DNA of 64,000 nt, from positions 847,343 through 911,342 of the forward strand of contig CBDDLH010000012.1 in NCBI GenBank assembly GCA_965230565.1. The letters are read 5' to 3'. The notes under the pieces are model-generated. The model searched no databases and was not told the DNA's origin. It worked only from the letters and a program-made list of their open reading frames with translations. Made by a program: the position numbers and the translations under genes. The DNA is from BCD1 sp965230565. GTDB lineage: Bacteria > Bacteroidota > Bacteroidia > Chitinophagales > Saprospiraceae. Positions 1 to 9,063 of this stretch are shown here, in pieces. The stretch's first letter is position 1. Each line of letters opens with the position of its first letter.

Positions 1-899
1 CGGAGCCACATGATCAAAGAAAGCAGCTGATGCTCCGTCTATCCTTGCCGGGAATGGGTTTTCCTGAAGCTCAACGATGGCCTGGCCTAACACACCGATG
101 GCGGTTTGTTTGGGAGGCATGGAAGAATGGCCGCCTTCATCCAGTTTTGCCGTCAGTTGCAAGGTAACGTAACCTTTTTCGGCAATGCCAATAATAGCTG
201 CAGGAGGTTTGAGCCCAACTACAGCCTCTTCAACGATCACCATGCCTTCGTCAAGGATGTATTCGAACTGAATTTTTTCTTTATGGAACCATGCGGCTAT
301 CTTTTTTGCTCCTGTTTCTCCGCTCGTTTCTTCGTCATGGCCAAAAGCCAGGTAGATGCTGCGTCCGGGAATATATCCTTCTGATAAAAGCTGTTCAATA
401 GACTCCAGTATTCCGAAAATGGAAACCTTATCGTCGAGAGTTCCCCGGCCCCAGATGAAACCCTGTCTTTAACGGCCCCGCTAAATGGCCCTGCCTCCCA
501 TTCCTGTTCTGTATTTTCTTCAACAGGTACTACATCAGCATGCCCCATCAGTAAAACGGGCAACAGATCCGGGTTTTTACCGGGCCATTTGAAAGTCAAA
601 CTTAAGGGTGTAATGTTAATGCGTTCAAGTAAGGAATCAACCAATGGAAAGTTTGTCCGGATCAGGGTGTCGAGTTGCAGAAATGTTGTGGAGTCAAATT
701 GCCCTTCTTCGGAAATGGTAGGAATTTGAATGGCTTTGGAAAAACGTTCGGTAGCTTTTTCGGAAACATCTACTGCGGGGATGGTGTCTATGTCAGTTTG
801 ACGGGAGGATACTCCCGCAGTTTTTATAACTACGATCCCTGCGATGACAATAACCAGCAGCAAAAATATCCGGAATAAAAGGCGCAATAATTTTTTCAT
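1..899 (-). pseudogene. M20-family zinc peptidase (PM20D1/CPS1 type), frameshifted and cut by the window edge
   Basis: Reads as a membrane-anchored M20 amidohydrolase/carboxypeptidase. From the ATG at 899 the first frame gives a basic N-terminus, one hydrophobic anchor (residues about 7-27) and the metal-ligand motif LLMGHADVVPV (His near 120), then loses homology near position 464. From about 462 downward a second frame continues without a stop to base 1 and supplies the expected rest: GFIWGRGTLDDK (bridging Asp), GHDEETSGETG (catalytic Glu pair) and the dimerisation-lid region with EGGHSSMPP. The two frames join at the same point of the family alignment, so this is one gene with a net one-base loss (or two-base gain). 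Either a real pseudogene or an assembly error; the downstream frame shows no decay, which favours a recent event or an error. Confidence 0.85.
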
Positions 900-1012
900 C
901 TGTTTGTGTTTGAAAAACGGTCAACTTCTATCGGGGATTATAAGACTTGTTTAAATATATCGATAACTGAAAATCAATGTTTTATTCAGGATTTGATTTT
1001 TAATCACAACAA

Positions 1013-1093
1013 TGGAAAACTGGAAGGGGTGGAAAATTGGAGGAAAGTAATTCTTGACCACCTTTCCATTCTTCCATTTCATCCATTTCCCCA
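1013..1093. repeat. Iterated TGGAA modules facing iterated TTCCA modules
   Basis: TGGAA begins at 1013, 1021 and 1030 and TGGAG at 1038, spacing 8-9 bases; the complementary TTCCA/TCCAT words recur at about 1066-1093 with the same spacing, so the two halves form a loose inverted repeat. Confidence 0.5.
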
Positions 1094-1140
1094 ATGATTT
1101 AGAATATCGTTGCGAAAGAATTAAAAAACTCCAATAAAAT

Positions 1141-1165
1141 CCTGCCTGCTCCGCAGGAAGGCAGG
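1141..1165 (-). terminator. GC-rich hairpin, possible rmlA terminator
   Basis: CCTGCCT and AGGCAGG form a perfect 7-bp stem, with an alternative inner CCTGC/GCAGG stem. On the minus strand it lies 63 bases past the rmlA stop and is followed by a weak T-rich stretch, so it may end rmlA transcription; it also resembles a mobile intergenic palindrome. Confidence 0.35.
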
Positions 1166-1177
1166 TTTTAAACATCT

Positions 1178-1219
1178 CTCTAAATTCTAAACTCAGCACT
1201 AAGCATTTTGCACCATGCA
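1178..1219. repeat. Heptad repeat array (six 7-bp units)
   Basis: Six successive 7-base units in exact register: CTCTAAA, TTCTAAA, CTCAGCA, CTAAGCA, TTTTGCA, CCATGCA. Every unit ends in A and the last four end in GCA. The same 7-bp period recurs upstream of scpA. Confidence 0.55.
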
Positions 1220-1227
1220 CTTCTTGT

Positions 1228-2094
1228 TTATCTTTTCTTCAACAAATTGAGCAAATACTCTCCATATCCGCTTTTGAGGTATTTGTGGCCCAGTCTTTCA
1301 AGTTGTTCGTCATCAATGAATCCCATTTGGTGGGCAACCTCTTCTATACATCCGATTTTAAGCCCCTGACGATCTTCAATGACTTCGATGAATTGGCCGG
1401 CTTGTATCAGTGATTTATGGGTTCCGGTATCCAGCCAGGCCACGCCACGTCCCAGGACTTTTACATCCAGCGTTCCTTTCTCGAGGTAATATTTATTTAC
1501 ATCGGTTATCTCGTATTCCCCGCGTGAACTGGGTTGCAGGTTTTTGGCAATTTCGACCACCTCGTTATTGTAAAAATACAACCCTGGAACCGCATAGTTG
1601 GATTTAGGGTTTATGGGTTTTTCCTCAATGGATAAGGCTTTGAACTGGTCGTCAAATTCAACGACGCCGTATCGTTCGGGGTCAGAAACCCAATAGGCAA
1701 AAATGACTCCTCCTTCCGGATCATAACTATCCTGAAGTTGCTGCTCTATCCCGGCACCGTAAAATATATTATCCCCCAGGATCAGTGCAGAGGGATCTCC
1801 GTCAATGAATGATTCACCCAATACAAATGCCTGGGCAAGACCGTTTGGTTCAAATTGAGGAGTGTAAGAAAAATTGCATCCAATTTGGCTTCCGTCACCT
1901 AACAGTTTTTCAAAACCAGGAAGGTCGTGTGGGGTCGAAATGATCAGGATATCCCTGATGCCGGCAGAGAGTAAGGTGGAGATCGGATAGTAGATCATAG
2001 GTTTGTCATAGACCGGCATGAGTTGCTTGCTGACGGCGAGGGTGAGTGGGAAAAGGCGGGTGCCAAGGCCTCCTGCGAGGATGATTCCTTTCAT
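1228..2094 (-). CDS. rmlA: Glucose-1-phosphate thymidylyltransferase
   Basis: Cytoplasmic nucleotidyltransferase joining dTTP and glucose-1-phosphate to dTDP-glucose, first step of dTDP-L-rhamnose and related sugar pathways for surface polysaccharide. At 288 residues it has the family length. The N-terminal signature GGLGTRLFPLT (residues 8-18) is followed by SKQLMPVYDKPMIYYP, the LILGDNIFYG metal/nucleotide segment near residue 105-115, the EEKP motif near 155 and the WLDTGTH segment near 220. The rest of an rml operon is not adjacent. It is transcribed divergently from the tetR operon across 142 bases and the M20 gene lies downstream on the same strand after a repeat-filled gap. Confidence 0.95.
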   Translation of the reverse strand: MKGIILAGGLGTRLFPLTLAVSKQLMPVYDKPMIYYPISTLLSAGIRDILIISTPHDLPGFEKLLGDGSQIGCNFSYTPQFEPNGLAQAFVLGESFIDGDPSALILGDNIFYGAGIEQQLQDSYDPEGGVIFAYWVSDPERYGVVEFDDQFKALSIEEKPINPKSNYAVPGLYFYNNEVVEIAKNLQPSSRGEYEITDVNKYYLEKGTLDVKVLGRGVAWLDTGTHKSLIQAGQFIEVIEDRQGLKIGCIEEVAHQMGFIDDEQLERLGHKYLKSGYGEYLLNLLKKR

Positions 2095-2163
2095 ATAAGT
2101 ACTTCGTTTGTCGAAAAATATTTACGCATAGATAGTGAAAAAGGCAGACTTGTCGAAAACTAT

Positions 2164-2191
2164 GGAAACTTTTTAGTTGTTAGTAGTTTCC
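2164..2191. promoter_or_regulatory. Candidate TetR operator (dyad GGAAACT / AGTTTCC)
   Basis: Perfect 7-bp inverted repeat with a 14-base centre in the rmlA-tetR intergenic region. It overlaps where the -33 element of the tetR promoter should be, the position expected for autorepression. Assignment to this TetR protein is inference from location. Confidence 0.4.
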
Positions 2192-2206
2192 GTAAGTAAA
2201 TTATGA

Positions 2207-2214
2207 TACTTTTG
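2207..2214 (+). promoter_or_regulatory. -7 element TACTTTTG of the tetR efflux operon
   Basis: Matches the Bacteroidota -7 consensus TAnnTTTG; the -33 element is weak. It predicts transcription starting near 2220, just before the TTG start of tetR. Confidence 0.5.
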
Positions 2215-2236
2215 CACTTCTAAAAAGCAGGGAGAT

Positions 2237-2866
2237 TTGAACGTACAGGAAAGAGATTTAAAGCAGCAAATAATTGATGAGGCCAAAGGCATGTTTATGC
2301 GTTATGGCATCAAGAGTGTGAGTATGGATGATATTGCCAGGAAGATGGGGATATCCAAGAAAACCTTGTATTTACATCTGGAGAATAAGGCTGAATTGAT
2401 CAGTTTGATTTTGGAGGAAAAACTTTTGGAGGAAGTGTCTACCATGGCCGAATTACGCAAGAATGCTTCCAATGCCATTGAAGAAATCCTGGGTATTGCG
2501 GACTTTGTTTTAGCGACGCTAAGAGAGATGCCGCCAATGATCATTTATGATCTCCAGAAATACTATCAGGCTACCTGGCGGGAATTTGATAAGAAATACA
2601 AAACTCATATTCACAACACCATACTTGAAAATATTCGATGGGGGGTTAAACAAGGTTATTATCGCGAGGATATCAACCCTGACATCATCACAAAATTTTA
2701 TGTAGGTAAGGCTATGGTGGTAGTTGATGAAGAGATGTTTCCTGCTGATAATTACGATTGTGATGTCCTTTTTCAGGAGCATATCGAATACCATATTCAC
2801 GGTATCGCTTCACCAAGGGGACTTGAAATATTTGAACAACGAAAGCAAAATAAACAACCGAAATAG
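2237..2866 (+). CDS. TetR/AcrR-family transcriptional regulator
   Basis: A 209-residue one-component repressor. The N-terminal three-helix DNA-binding domain is clear at residues 10-58, including the recognition region DDIARKMGISKKTLYLH. The remaining helical domain would bind a ligand and dimerise. The start used is TTG: the first ATG (2290) would delete the first helix of the DNA-binding domain, and GGAG lies only two bases upstream, so a conventional ribosome-binding distance is lacking. It is the first gene of a tetR-tolC-MFP-RND operon (25-base gap to the next gene), so it very probably represses this efflux system and itself. Confidence 0.9.
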   Translation: MNVQERDLKQQIIDEAKGMFMRYGIKSVSMDDIARKMGISKKTLYLHLENKAELISLILEEKLLEEVSTMAELRKNASNAIEEILGIADFVLATLREMPPMIIYDLQKYYQATWREFDKKYKTHIHNTILENIRWGVKQGYYREDINPDIITKFYVGKAMVVVDEEMFPADNYDCDVLFQEHIEYHIHGIASPRGLEIFEQRKQNKQPK

Positions 2867-2891
2867 AAAATTGAATAAAACATAAAAGACC

Positions 2892-4223
2892 ATGTTAAAA
2901 ACTTTTATTGTCACCGCACTTTGTTTGGGTTTACTATCCACTTCTTTTGGACAGGATGCACAAACTTTTAGTTTGCAGGATGCTGTCAAATACAGTTACG
3001 AACACCACACCAACATGCGGTTGGCAGAAAATAAGATCAGGACCTCTCAACAGGAAATGATTGAGGTGCGCGCCATGGGTATTCCTCAGGTGAATGCCGG
3101 AGTGGATTATAATTATAATCTCAAACTCCCAACGACACTGATCCCGGATCAATTTTTCAACCCTATGGCCGGGGAAGACGATTTTTCTGAAGTGAGTTTT
3201 GGTACCACCAATAACCTTGTGGCTTCAGCGACCTTGAGAACCTTGCTTTTTGATGGAACTTACCTGACAGCGCTGAAAGCTTCCAAAGCTGTTGCTGAAT
3301 TTGCCAATCTGGAATATCAGCATGATAAGGCTCAGTTGAGGGATGCCGTTAAAAAGGCTTATTTACCTCCGCTGCTTTTGCTGGAAAATATCAAAACCGT
3401 TGAGGAAAATATCAGAGTGCTCGAGAAGATGCATTTTGAAACCAATGCCATGTACGAAGAAGGGTTTGTGGAAAAACTGGATGTGGATAAACTTGAATTG
3501 TCACTGGATAATATGAAGGTGACCCTTGAAGACCTTAGAAAGGCATACAAGACTGCAGTAGATGCGCTTAAAATCCAGATCGGTTTTCCTTTAGAGCAGG
3601 AACTTGAACTGATCGAGTCGGTTGAAGCGATGGCTGAGCCATTAGCGGATTTTAATGAAGATGCTGCAATTGATTATATGCAGCGTACTGAATTCCGTAT
3701 GCTTGAGCAAAATAAGGTGTTGCAGCAACTCAATATCGAAAGATATCAAAAAGGCTACTGGCCGTCACTTTCCGGGTTTATTACCTATCAACAGCAGGTG
3801 CAGGGGAATAACCTGTTTGATAACCCTAGTAATACCGGGGCTTCCTTTTTAGGACTAAATCTTAGTATCCCGATTTTTGATGGTTTTTCAAAAAAGGCCC
3901 TGAAGGCTCAGGCGCGAATTGGATATGAAAATGTAATTCATACTCAGGAAATGCTTAAATCCAGCATTGATCTTCAGGTTAAGATCGCTCATCGTAATTA
4001 CAAAAATGCTCTTGATAATATTGATTCACGAAAACGTAATGTCGATCTGGCAGAAAGGATCTTTGAGATATCACAAATTAAATACAGAGAAGGAATGGGG
4101 TCAAGCCTTGAAATTATTCAGGCAGAGCAAAGCCTTTTCCAAAGTCAGCAAAATTATATCCAGTCCCTGTACGATTTTATCCTGGCCAAGATCGATTTGG
4201 AAATCGCCTACGGCCAAGAATAG
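2892..4223 (+). CDS. TolC-family outer-membrane efflux channel
   Basis: Outer-membrane component of a tripartite RND pump. The N-terminus is a signal peptide ending near STSFGQ, followed by 'FSLQDAVKYSYEHHTNMRLAENKI', here given only as its key pattern: a leading [LA]xxAVxYAxxxxxxxxxA helix typical of TolC. Two repeated coiled-coil and beta-strand halves follow, the second beginning near residue 260 and ending with KYREGMGSSLEIIQAEQSL, the usual TolC tail motif. At 443 residues the length fits. It sits between its regulator and the adaptor gene, and its partners in the trans-envelope pump are the products starting at 4337 and 5504. Confidence 0.92.
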   Translation: MLKTFIVTALCLGLLSTSFGQDAQTFSLQDAVKYSYEHHTNMRLAENKIRTSQQEMIEVRAMGIPQVNAGVDYNYNLKLPTTLIPDQFFNPMAGEDDFSEVSFGTTNNLVASATLRTLLFDGTYLTALKASKAVAEFANLEYQHDKAQLRDAVKKAYLPPLLLLENIKTVEENIRVLEKMHFETNAMYEEGFVEKLDVDKLELSLDNMKVTLEDLRKAYKTAVDALKIQIGFPLEQELELIESVEAMAEPLADFNEDAAIDYMQRTEFRMLEQNKVLQQLNIERYQKGYWPSLSGFITYQQQVQGNNLFDNPSNTGASFLGLNLSIPIFDGFSKKALKAQARIGYENVIHTQEMLKSSIDLQVKIAHRNYKNALDNIDSRKRNVDLAERIFEISQIKYREGMGSSLEIIQAEQSLFQSQQNYIQSLYDFILAKIDLEIAYGQE

Positions 4224-4240
4224 ATCGAAGTACCGGGAGC

Positions 4241-4279
4241 ATGTCAAACCATGTCAAACGACATCAAACTATGTCAAAC
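4241..4279 (+). repeat. Four 10-bp direct repeats (ATGTCAAAC)
   Basis: ATGTCAAAC begins at 4241, 4251 and 4271, with the variant ACATCAAAC at 4261, all in exact 10-base register in the gap between tolC and the adaptor gene. One helical turn per unit would place any bound protein on one DNA face. The repeats are in frame with an upstream ATG of the adaptor reading frame, but translating them as part of a lipoprotein precursor would put about 32 residues before the signal peptide. Confidence 0.6.
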
Positions 4280-4336
4280 AAAAAAATACTCAACCATTAT
4301 TTATTCAAAGCAACAATGACCATAAAAATTAGACGA

Positions 4337-5476
4337 ATGAAATATTTATTAAGCACCCTAGCTATTGCATTTTTGCTGATGGCATGTAGCCAGCAGGCGG
4401 GAAATGAAATTCCTGAAGATATTGCAGCAAAAAAAGCACTGCTCAAAACAAAACGTGCCGAAGCAAAGGAATTAGCTGCATTTATCGACACCCTCGAACA
4501 GGCTATTTATCAGCAGGATCCTGATTCAAGACAAGAAGAAAAAGCATTCGTGAAAACGGGGAAGGTTACCATCGGGGATTTTTCCCATTTTGTTGAAGTT
4601 CAGGGAACCGTCGCAGCGGATGATTACGTAGATGTTTCTGCAGAGGTAGCCGGAAGGATCCTTTCTTTAAAAGTGAAAGAAGGAGATGCGGTTAAAAGAG
4701 GACAGCTTATTGCGACCCTTGATCCTGAAGCAACTAAAAAGCAGGTAGCTGAACTGGAAACAGCTCTCGAACTTGCCCAGACGACTTATGACCGTCAGAA
4801 AAGGTTGTGGGATCAGCAGATCGGTTCCGAAATGCAGTATTTGCAGGCAAAGAATAACCTGGATAGGTTGAATAAAAACCTCGAATTACTCAAGTTGCAA
4901 TTGGATAAGACCAATGTTTACGCTCCGGTATCAGGAGAAATTGAGCGAGTAGTTTTGCAAAGCGGAGAGCTGGCATCCCCCGGAATGCCTATCGTCATGA
5001 TGATCGATATGTCCAACCTCAAAGTGATCGTAGATCTTCCTGAAAGGTACCTCAATGTTGTTAAAAGAGGTCAATTGATGGATGTGCATTTTCCGGCTAT
5101 TGGAAGAGATATGAGCCTGAGAGTTAGTCTGATCGGAAATGTAATTAATCCCGGCAACAGAACACTGCCGGTAGAACTTGCTTTAAGTGGTGCCAATTCA
5201 AGAATGGTGAAACCTAACTTGCTGGCCCTGGCCAAAATTAATGACCTGACCATAAAAGATGCCATTACAGTACCTATTGAACTAGTGCAACAGGAAATAG
5301 GTGGAAGGGATTATATAATGGTAGTTGAAAGTAATAAGGCCAAAAAGGTTTATGTGAAAACGGGAGAAAGCTATGAGGGTAATGCGGTGATCACCGAAGG
5401 GCTTACAGGCGACGAAACCCTGATTACTGAAGGTGCCAGAGGATTGCTGGACGGCGTTGCCATAGAGGTCATCTAA
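4337..5476 (+). CDS. RND efflux periplasmic adaptor (membrane fusion lipoprotein)
   Basis: Links the inner-membrane RND pump to the TolC channel. Starting at the ATG at 4337 gives a textbook lipoprotein signal, MKYLLSTLAIAFLLMAC, with Cys 17 as the lipidated residue; starts at 4241 or upstream would bury this signal behind 32 extra residues made from a repeat. After a coiled segment (residues 28-55) comes the first half-lipoyl motif (AEVAGRILSLKVKEGDAVKRG), an alpha-helical hairpin (about 125-180), the second lipoyl half (VYAPVSGEIERV), the beta-barrel domain and the membrane-proximal domain ending in GLLDGVAIEVI. Length 379 residues is typical. Confidence 0.92.
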   Translation: MKYLLSTLAIAFLLMACSQQAGNEIPEDIAAKKALLKTKRAEAKELAAFIDTLEQAIYQQDPDSRQEEKAFVKTGKVTIGDFSHFVEVQGTVAADDYVDVSAEVAGRILSLKVKEGDAVKRGQLIATLDPEATKKQVAELETALELAQTTYDRQKRLWDQQIGSEMQYLQAKNNLDRLNKNLELLKLQLDKTNVYAPVSGEIERVVLQSGELASPGMPIVMMIDMSNLKVIVDLPERYLNVVKRGQLMDVHFPAIGRDMSLRVSLIGNVINPGNRTLPVELALSGANSRMVKPNLLALAKINDLTIKDAITVPIELVQQEIGGRDYIMVVESNKAKKVYVKTGESYEGNAVITEGLTGDETLITEGARGLLDGVAIEVI

Positions 5477-5503
5477 TTGTTGGACTAAAACTGACTGTTA
5501 ATA

Positions 5504-8500
5504 ATGAGTAATATAACAAATAAAATAAAAGAAGGCCTGCGCCAGTTTGGGCTGACGACGCTTGCGGTGGATAATGCTACCAGTGTTTTCCTGGTCACTT
5601 TAATGATCGTGATCTTTGGTTTACGCTCGTATAATTCCACCCCTAAGGAGTCTTTTCCGGAGATCTCCATACCAACGGTTTTTGTGAATACGCCCTATTT
5701 CGGGAACTCTGCCGCTGATATTGAGAACCTGGTATCTCGTCCAATTGAAAAAGAATTGGCCCAGATTTCAGAGATAACAGACCTGACTTCTTCATCGGTA
5801 CAGGATTTTTCCCTTATCGTTGCCGAGTTTTCTACAGATACAGATATTGATGAAGCGATTCGAAAGGTGAAGGATGCGGTGGACAAGGCAAAATCAGAGC
5901 TGCCAACCGATATGACGACGGAACCTGAAGTGATCGATGTAGATCTTTCCGAGTTGCCTATCATGACGGTTAACCTTTCCGGAGATTTCACGATCGATGA
6001 ATTGAGAGGATACGCGGAATACCTGGAAGAACATCTGGAGGACATCAAAGAGATATCCAGTGTGGATGTCAAAGGTATTCAGGACCGTGAAATGGCGATC
6101 GAAGTAGATATTCCCAAAATGGAATCCTTGGAAGTTTCTTTCAGCGATATTGAAAATGCCATTAAATCTGAGAACATGAATATGTCCGGTGGGGAGCTGG
6201 TGGTCAATGACTTCAGGCGTTCCATTCGGGTAGTAGGAGAAGTGAAATCCGTTGACGATCTGGAGAATATTATTGTCAAAAGTGAAAATCAATTACCGGT
6301 TTATCTCAAGGATATTGCCGAGGTGACTTTCGGTTTTGAAGAAAGTACAAGTATTGCTCGTTCTGATAAATTGCCGGTTGTCTCTTTGGACATCATCAAG
6401 GAAAAAGGAGAAAACCTGCTGGATGCTTCTGACAAGATCAAGGCAACAGTGGAGCGTGCAAAGAAAACCGAATTGCCTGAGAATTTAAAGGTGCAATTCT
6501 TTAATGACCAGTCTGTACAGATCCGTAATACCGTTTCGAACCTTGAAAATGGTATTATCTCTGGGGTTATTCTCGTAGTACTGGTATTGTTGTTCTTCCT
6601 TGGGCTGCGTAACTCCATGTTTGTGGGAATGGCTATTCCTTTGTCAATGCTTTTAGGGATTACCGTTGTCAGCGCCCTTGGGTATACGATGAATATGATC
6701 GTATTGTTCTCGCTGATCCTCGCTCTGGGTATGTTGGTGGATAATGCAATCGTGGTTGTTGAGAATATTTACCGATATATGCAAAATGGATATTCGGGAC
6801 CGGAAGCAGCAAAATATGGAACCGGAGAGGTAGCGGTACCGATCATCGCGTCTACGGCTACTACGCTTGCAGCATTTTTACCATTGGCATTTTGGCCGAG
6901 CCTCATGGGTGAATTTATGGGATATATGCCGATTACGCTGATCGTTGTGTTGACCTCTTCCCTTTTTGTGGCACTGGTGGTGAATCCGGTATTTACTTCG
7001 CGATTCATGAAAGTGGATGAAAAACAAACGCCGGAGGTGAGGAGGAGGAAAATGAAGAATAACCTCATCGGTGTTGCGGTGATGTTTGTTGTGGCTGTAT
7101 TAGCGCATTTGGCGGGTGTTATGTGGCTTCGGAATATTCTGGGTATCGTAATTGTCGTAACCCTGCTCAACATATTTTTCCTGCGGGGTGCATCCTTTTA
7201 TTTCCAGGAAAAGCTGTTGCCTTTGCTGGAATTGATCTATGACCGCTTCATCAGGTTTGCCCTGAAAGGGATTAATCCTACTTTGACTTTTATTGGAACC
7301 TTTTTACTATTGATCTTCTCTTTTGTTCTATTGGGAATATTTCCTCCAAAAGTAGAGTTGTTCCCGACTACAGATCCATTATATGTGAATGCATTTATTG
7401 AATTGCCGGAAGGAACAGATATAGATGCGACCAATGAATTGGTACAGGATATTGAAAGCAAGATTGAAGGAGTCATTGGGCCTTACTACTCCATCGTAGA
7501 AGCTATGCTTACACAAATTGGAGAGAATACTTCTGATCCTAATGATATGCCTTCCTTCTCGGCAACACCACATAAAGCCAGGTTGACCGTTGCATTTGTA
7601 CCCGACCAGGACCGAAATGGAATTTCTACGGTGGAAGTTATGGAGGAAATCCGGGAAGCCCTGAAAGGGTACGCAGGAGTTCAGATCATTGTAGATCAGA
7701 ACCAAAACGGTCCTCCGACAGGAAAACCTATCAACATTGAGTTGCAGGGAAATAATATCGACCGGCTGGCTACGCTGTCTGGTGAGGTCATTGCATACCT
7801 GAATAGTAAGAATGTTCCGGGTGTGGAAGAGCTGAAAGCAGATGTGAAGATCGGAAAACCAGAGTTGATCGTTCATATTGACAGGGAAGCAGCATCGCGT
7901 TATGGCGTTTCGACTTATGCCATTGCCAATGTGATTAGGACCGCAGTGTTTGGTAAGGAGATTTCCAAGTTTAAACTTGGTGAAGATGACTATCCTATCC
8001 AGTTACGGGTATCCGAAAAATACAGGAATAATATCGATCAGATACTGAATCAGAAGATCACTTTCCGAAGTCCTTCGACGGGGCAGATCAGCCAGGTGCC
8101 GATCTCAGCAGTTGCAGAGGTAAGTTATTCGTCATCCTATAATTCGATTAACAGAAAAGACCAGGAAAGACTGATAACGGTATATTCAAATGTGCTGGCT
8201 GATGCGAATGCCAATGAGGTAGTAGCAGAGCTCAGGGAATACATGGATGAGTATGATATGCCTGAAGGGTTCAGTTATGAGTTTACAGGGGAGCAGGAAG
8301 AAATGGCAGAAGAGATGGAGTTTTTGAGTGGTGCCTTGATCGCAGCAATCTTTGGGATATTTCTGATTATTGTGGCTCAGTTTAATTCGATCATATCACC
8401 ATTCATCATATTGTTATCGGTATTGTTCAGTACCATTGGGGTATTTCTGGGATATATCACTTCCGGTATGAATATTGGAATTATTATGACAGGTGTGGGG

Positions 8501-8950
8501 ATCATTTCCCTGGCAGGTATTGTAGTGAATAATGCAATTGTTTTGATCGATTATATTAATCTGGTCATAAAACGGAAAGTGCAGGAGCTGAACCTGGAAA
8601 GTGAATATGAACTCAGTCTGGAAGATGTGAAAGAAGCCATTGTGGTAGGAGGAGCAACACGTCTGCGTCCTGTACTGCTTACGGCAATCACTACGGTTCT
8701 TGGGTTAATTCCTTTGGCAATAGGGTTTAACTTTAACTTCTTTACATTTGTCACTGATCTGGATCCGCAATATTTTGTGGGTGGTGACAACGCTGTGTTC
8801 TGGGGAACAATGGCCTGGACGGTGATTTATGGTTTGGTATTTGCCACCTTCCTTACACTGGTTGTAGTGCCGGCGATGTACTGGCTTGCTTACCGTCTGA
8901 AACTTGGAGTGAGACAGACCTTTAATGGTAAAAAAAGAGTGAAGGCTTAA
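5504..8950 (+). CDS. RND-superfamily efflux pump (HAE-1-like)
   Basis: Inner-membrane proton-driven exporter of 1148 residues, with twelve transmembrane segments in two homologous halves: TM1 near residue 22-40, TM2-6 near 340-490, TM7 near 590-615, TM8-12 near 935-1135, and two large periplasmic porter domains. The TM4 motif reads LGMLVDNAIVVVENIYRYM, with a single Asp where AcrB has a D-D pair; the equivalent second-half motif is GIVVNNAIVLIDYI. It is slightly longer than AcrB (1049) because of insertions around residues 500-560 and in the last third. Substrate is unknown. It ends the tetR-tolC-MFP operon and is followed 26 bases later by a strong terminator. Confidence 0.93.
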   Translation: MSNITNKIKEGLRQFGLTTLAVDNATSVFLVTLMIVIFGLRSYNSTPKESFPEISIPTVFVNTPYFGNSAADIENLVSRPIEKELAQISEITDLTSSSVQDFSLIVAEFSTDTDIDEAIRKVKDAVDKAKSELPTDMTTEPEVIDVDLSELPIMTVNLSGDFTIDELRGYAEYLEEHLEDIKEISSVDVKGIQDREMAIEVDIPKMESLEVSFSDIENAIKSENMNMSGGELVVNDFRRSIRVVGEVKSVDDLENIIVKSENQLPVYLKDIAEVTFGFEESTSIARSDKLPVVSLDIIKEKGENLLDASDKIKATVERAKKTELPENLKVQFFNDQSVQIRNTVSNLENGIISGVILVVLVLLFFLGLRNSMFVGMAIPLSMLLGITVVSALGYTMNMIVLFSLILALGMLVDNAIVVVENIYRYMQNGYSGPEAAKYGTGEVAVPIIASTATTLAAFLPLAFWPSLMGEFMGYMPITLIVVLTSSLFVALVVNPVFTSRFMKVDEKQTPEVRRRKMKNNLIGVAVMFVVAVLAHLAGVMWLRNILGIVIVVTLLNIFFLRGASFYFQEKLLPLLELIYDRFIRFALKGINPTLTFIGTFLLLIFSFVLLGIFPPKVELFPTTDPLYVNAFIELPEGTDIDATNELVQDIESKIEGVIGPYYSIVEAMLTQIGENTSDPNDMPSFSATPHKARLTVAFVPDQDRNGISTVEVMEEIREALKGYAGVQIIVDQNQNGPPTGKPINIELQGNNIDRLATLSGEVIAYLNSKNVPGVEELKADVKIGKPELIVHIDREAASRYGVSTYAIANVIRTAVFGKEISKFKLGEDDYPIQLRVSEKYRNNIDQILNQKITFRSPSTGQISQVPISAVAEVSYSSSYNSINRKDQERLITVYSNVLADANANEVVAELREYMDEYDMPEGFSYEFTGEQEEMAEEMEFLSGALIAAIFGIFLIIVAQFNSIISPFIILLSVLFSTIGVFLGYITSGMNIGIIMTGVGIISLAGIVVNNAIVLIDYINLVIKRKVQELNLESEYELSLEDVKEAIVVGGATRLRPVLLTAITTVLGLIPLAIGFNFNFFTFVTDLDPQYFVGGDNAVFWGTMAWTVIYGLVFATFLTLVVVPAMYWLAYRLKLGVRQTFNGKKRVKA

Positions 8951-8976
8951 TTGGAGTTGAACGCTCGTAAGATATA

Positions 8977-9017
8977 AAACGCCGTCCTGATCTTAATTGA
9001 GGGCGGCGTTTTTTTTT
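8977..9017 (+). terminator. Rho-independent terminator of the RND efflux operon
   Basis: AACGCCGTCCT pairs with AGGGCGGCGTT (one G-U pair) around an 11-base loop and is followed by a run of nine T. Confidence 0.9.
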
Positions 9018-9063
9018 CTGTGCCTCCGGAGATTCCTGATTAAACGAGACAAAACCTCCCCAC

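Larger units (their letters stand above)
900..1227. other. Gene-free interval between M20 peptidase and rmlA, filled with short-period repeats
   Basis: About 330 bases without a credible gene. The open frames here have no recognisable protein and follow the repeat periodicity. The interval holds a TGGAA/TTCCA iterated stretch, a GC-rich hairpin and a heptad array, each listed separately. Confidence 0.6.

Noticed and set aside
906..1220. Two open frames on opposite strands in the M20-rmlA gap
   Set aside because: They follow the periodicity of the TGGAA and heptad repeats and show no protein-like pattern or start signal.
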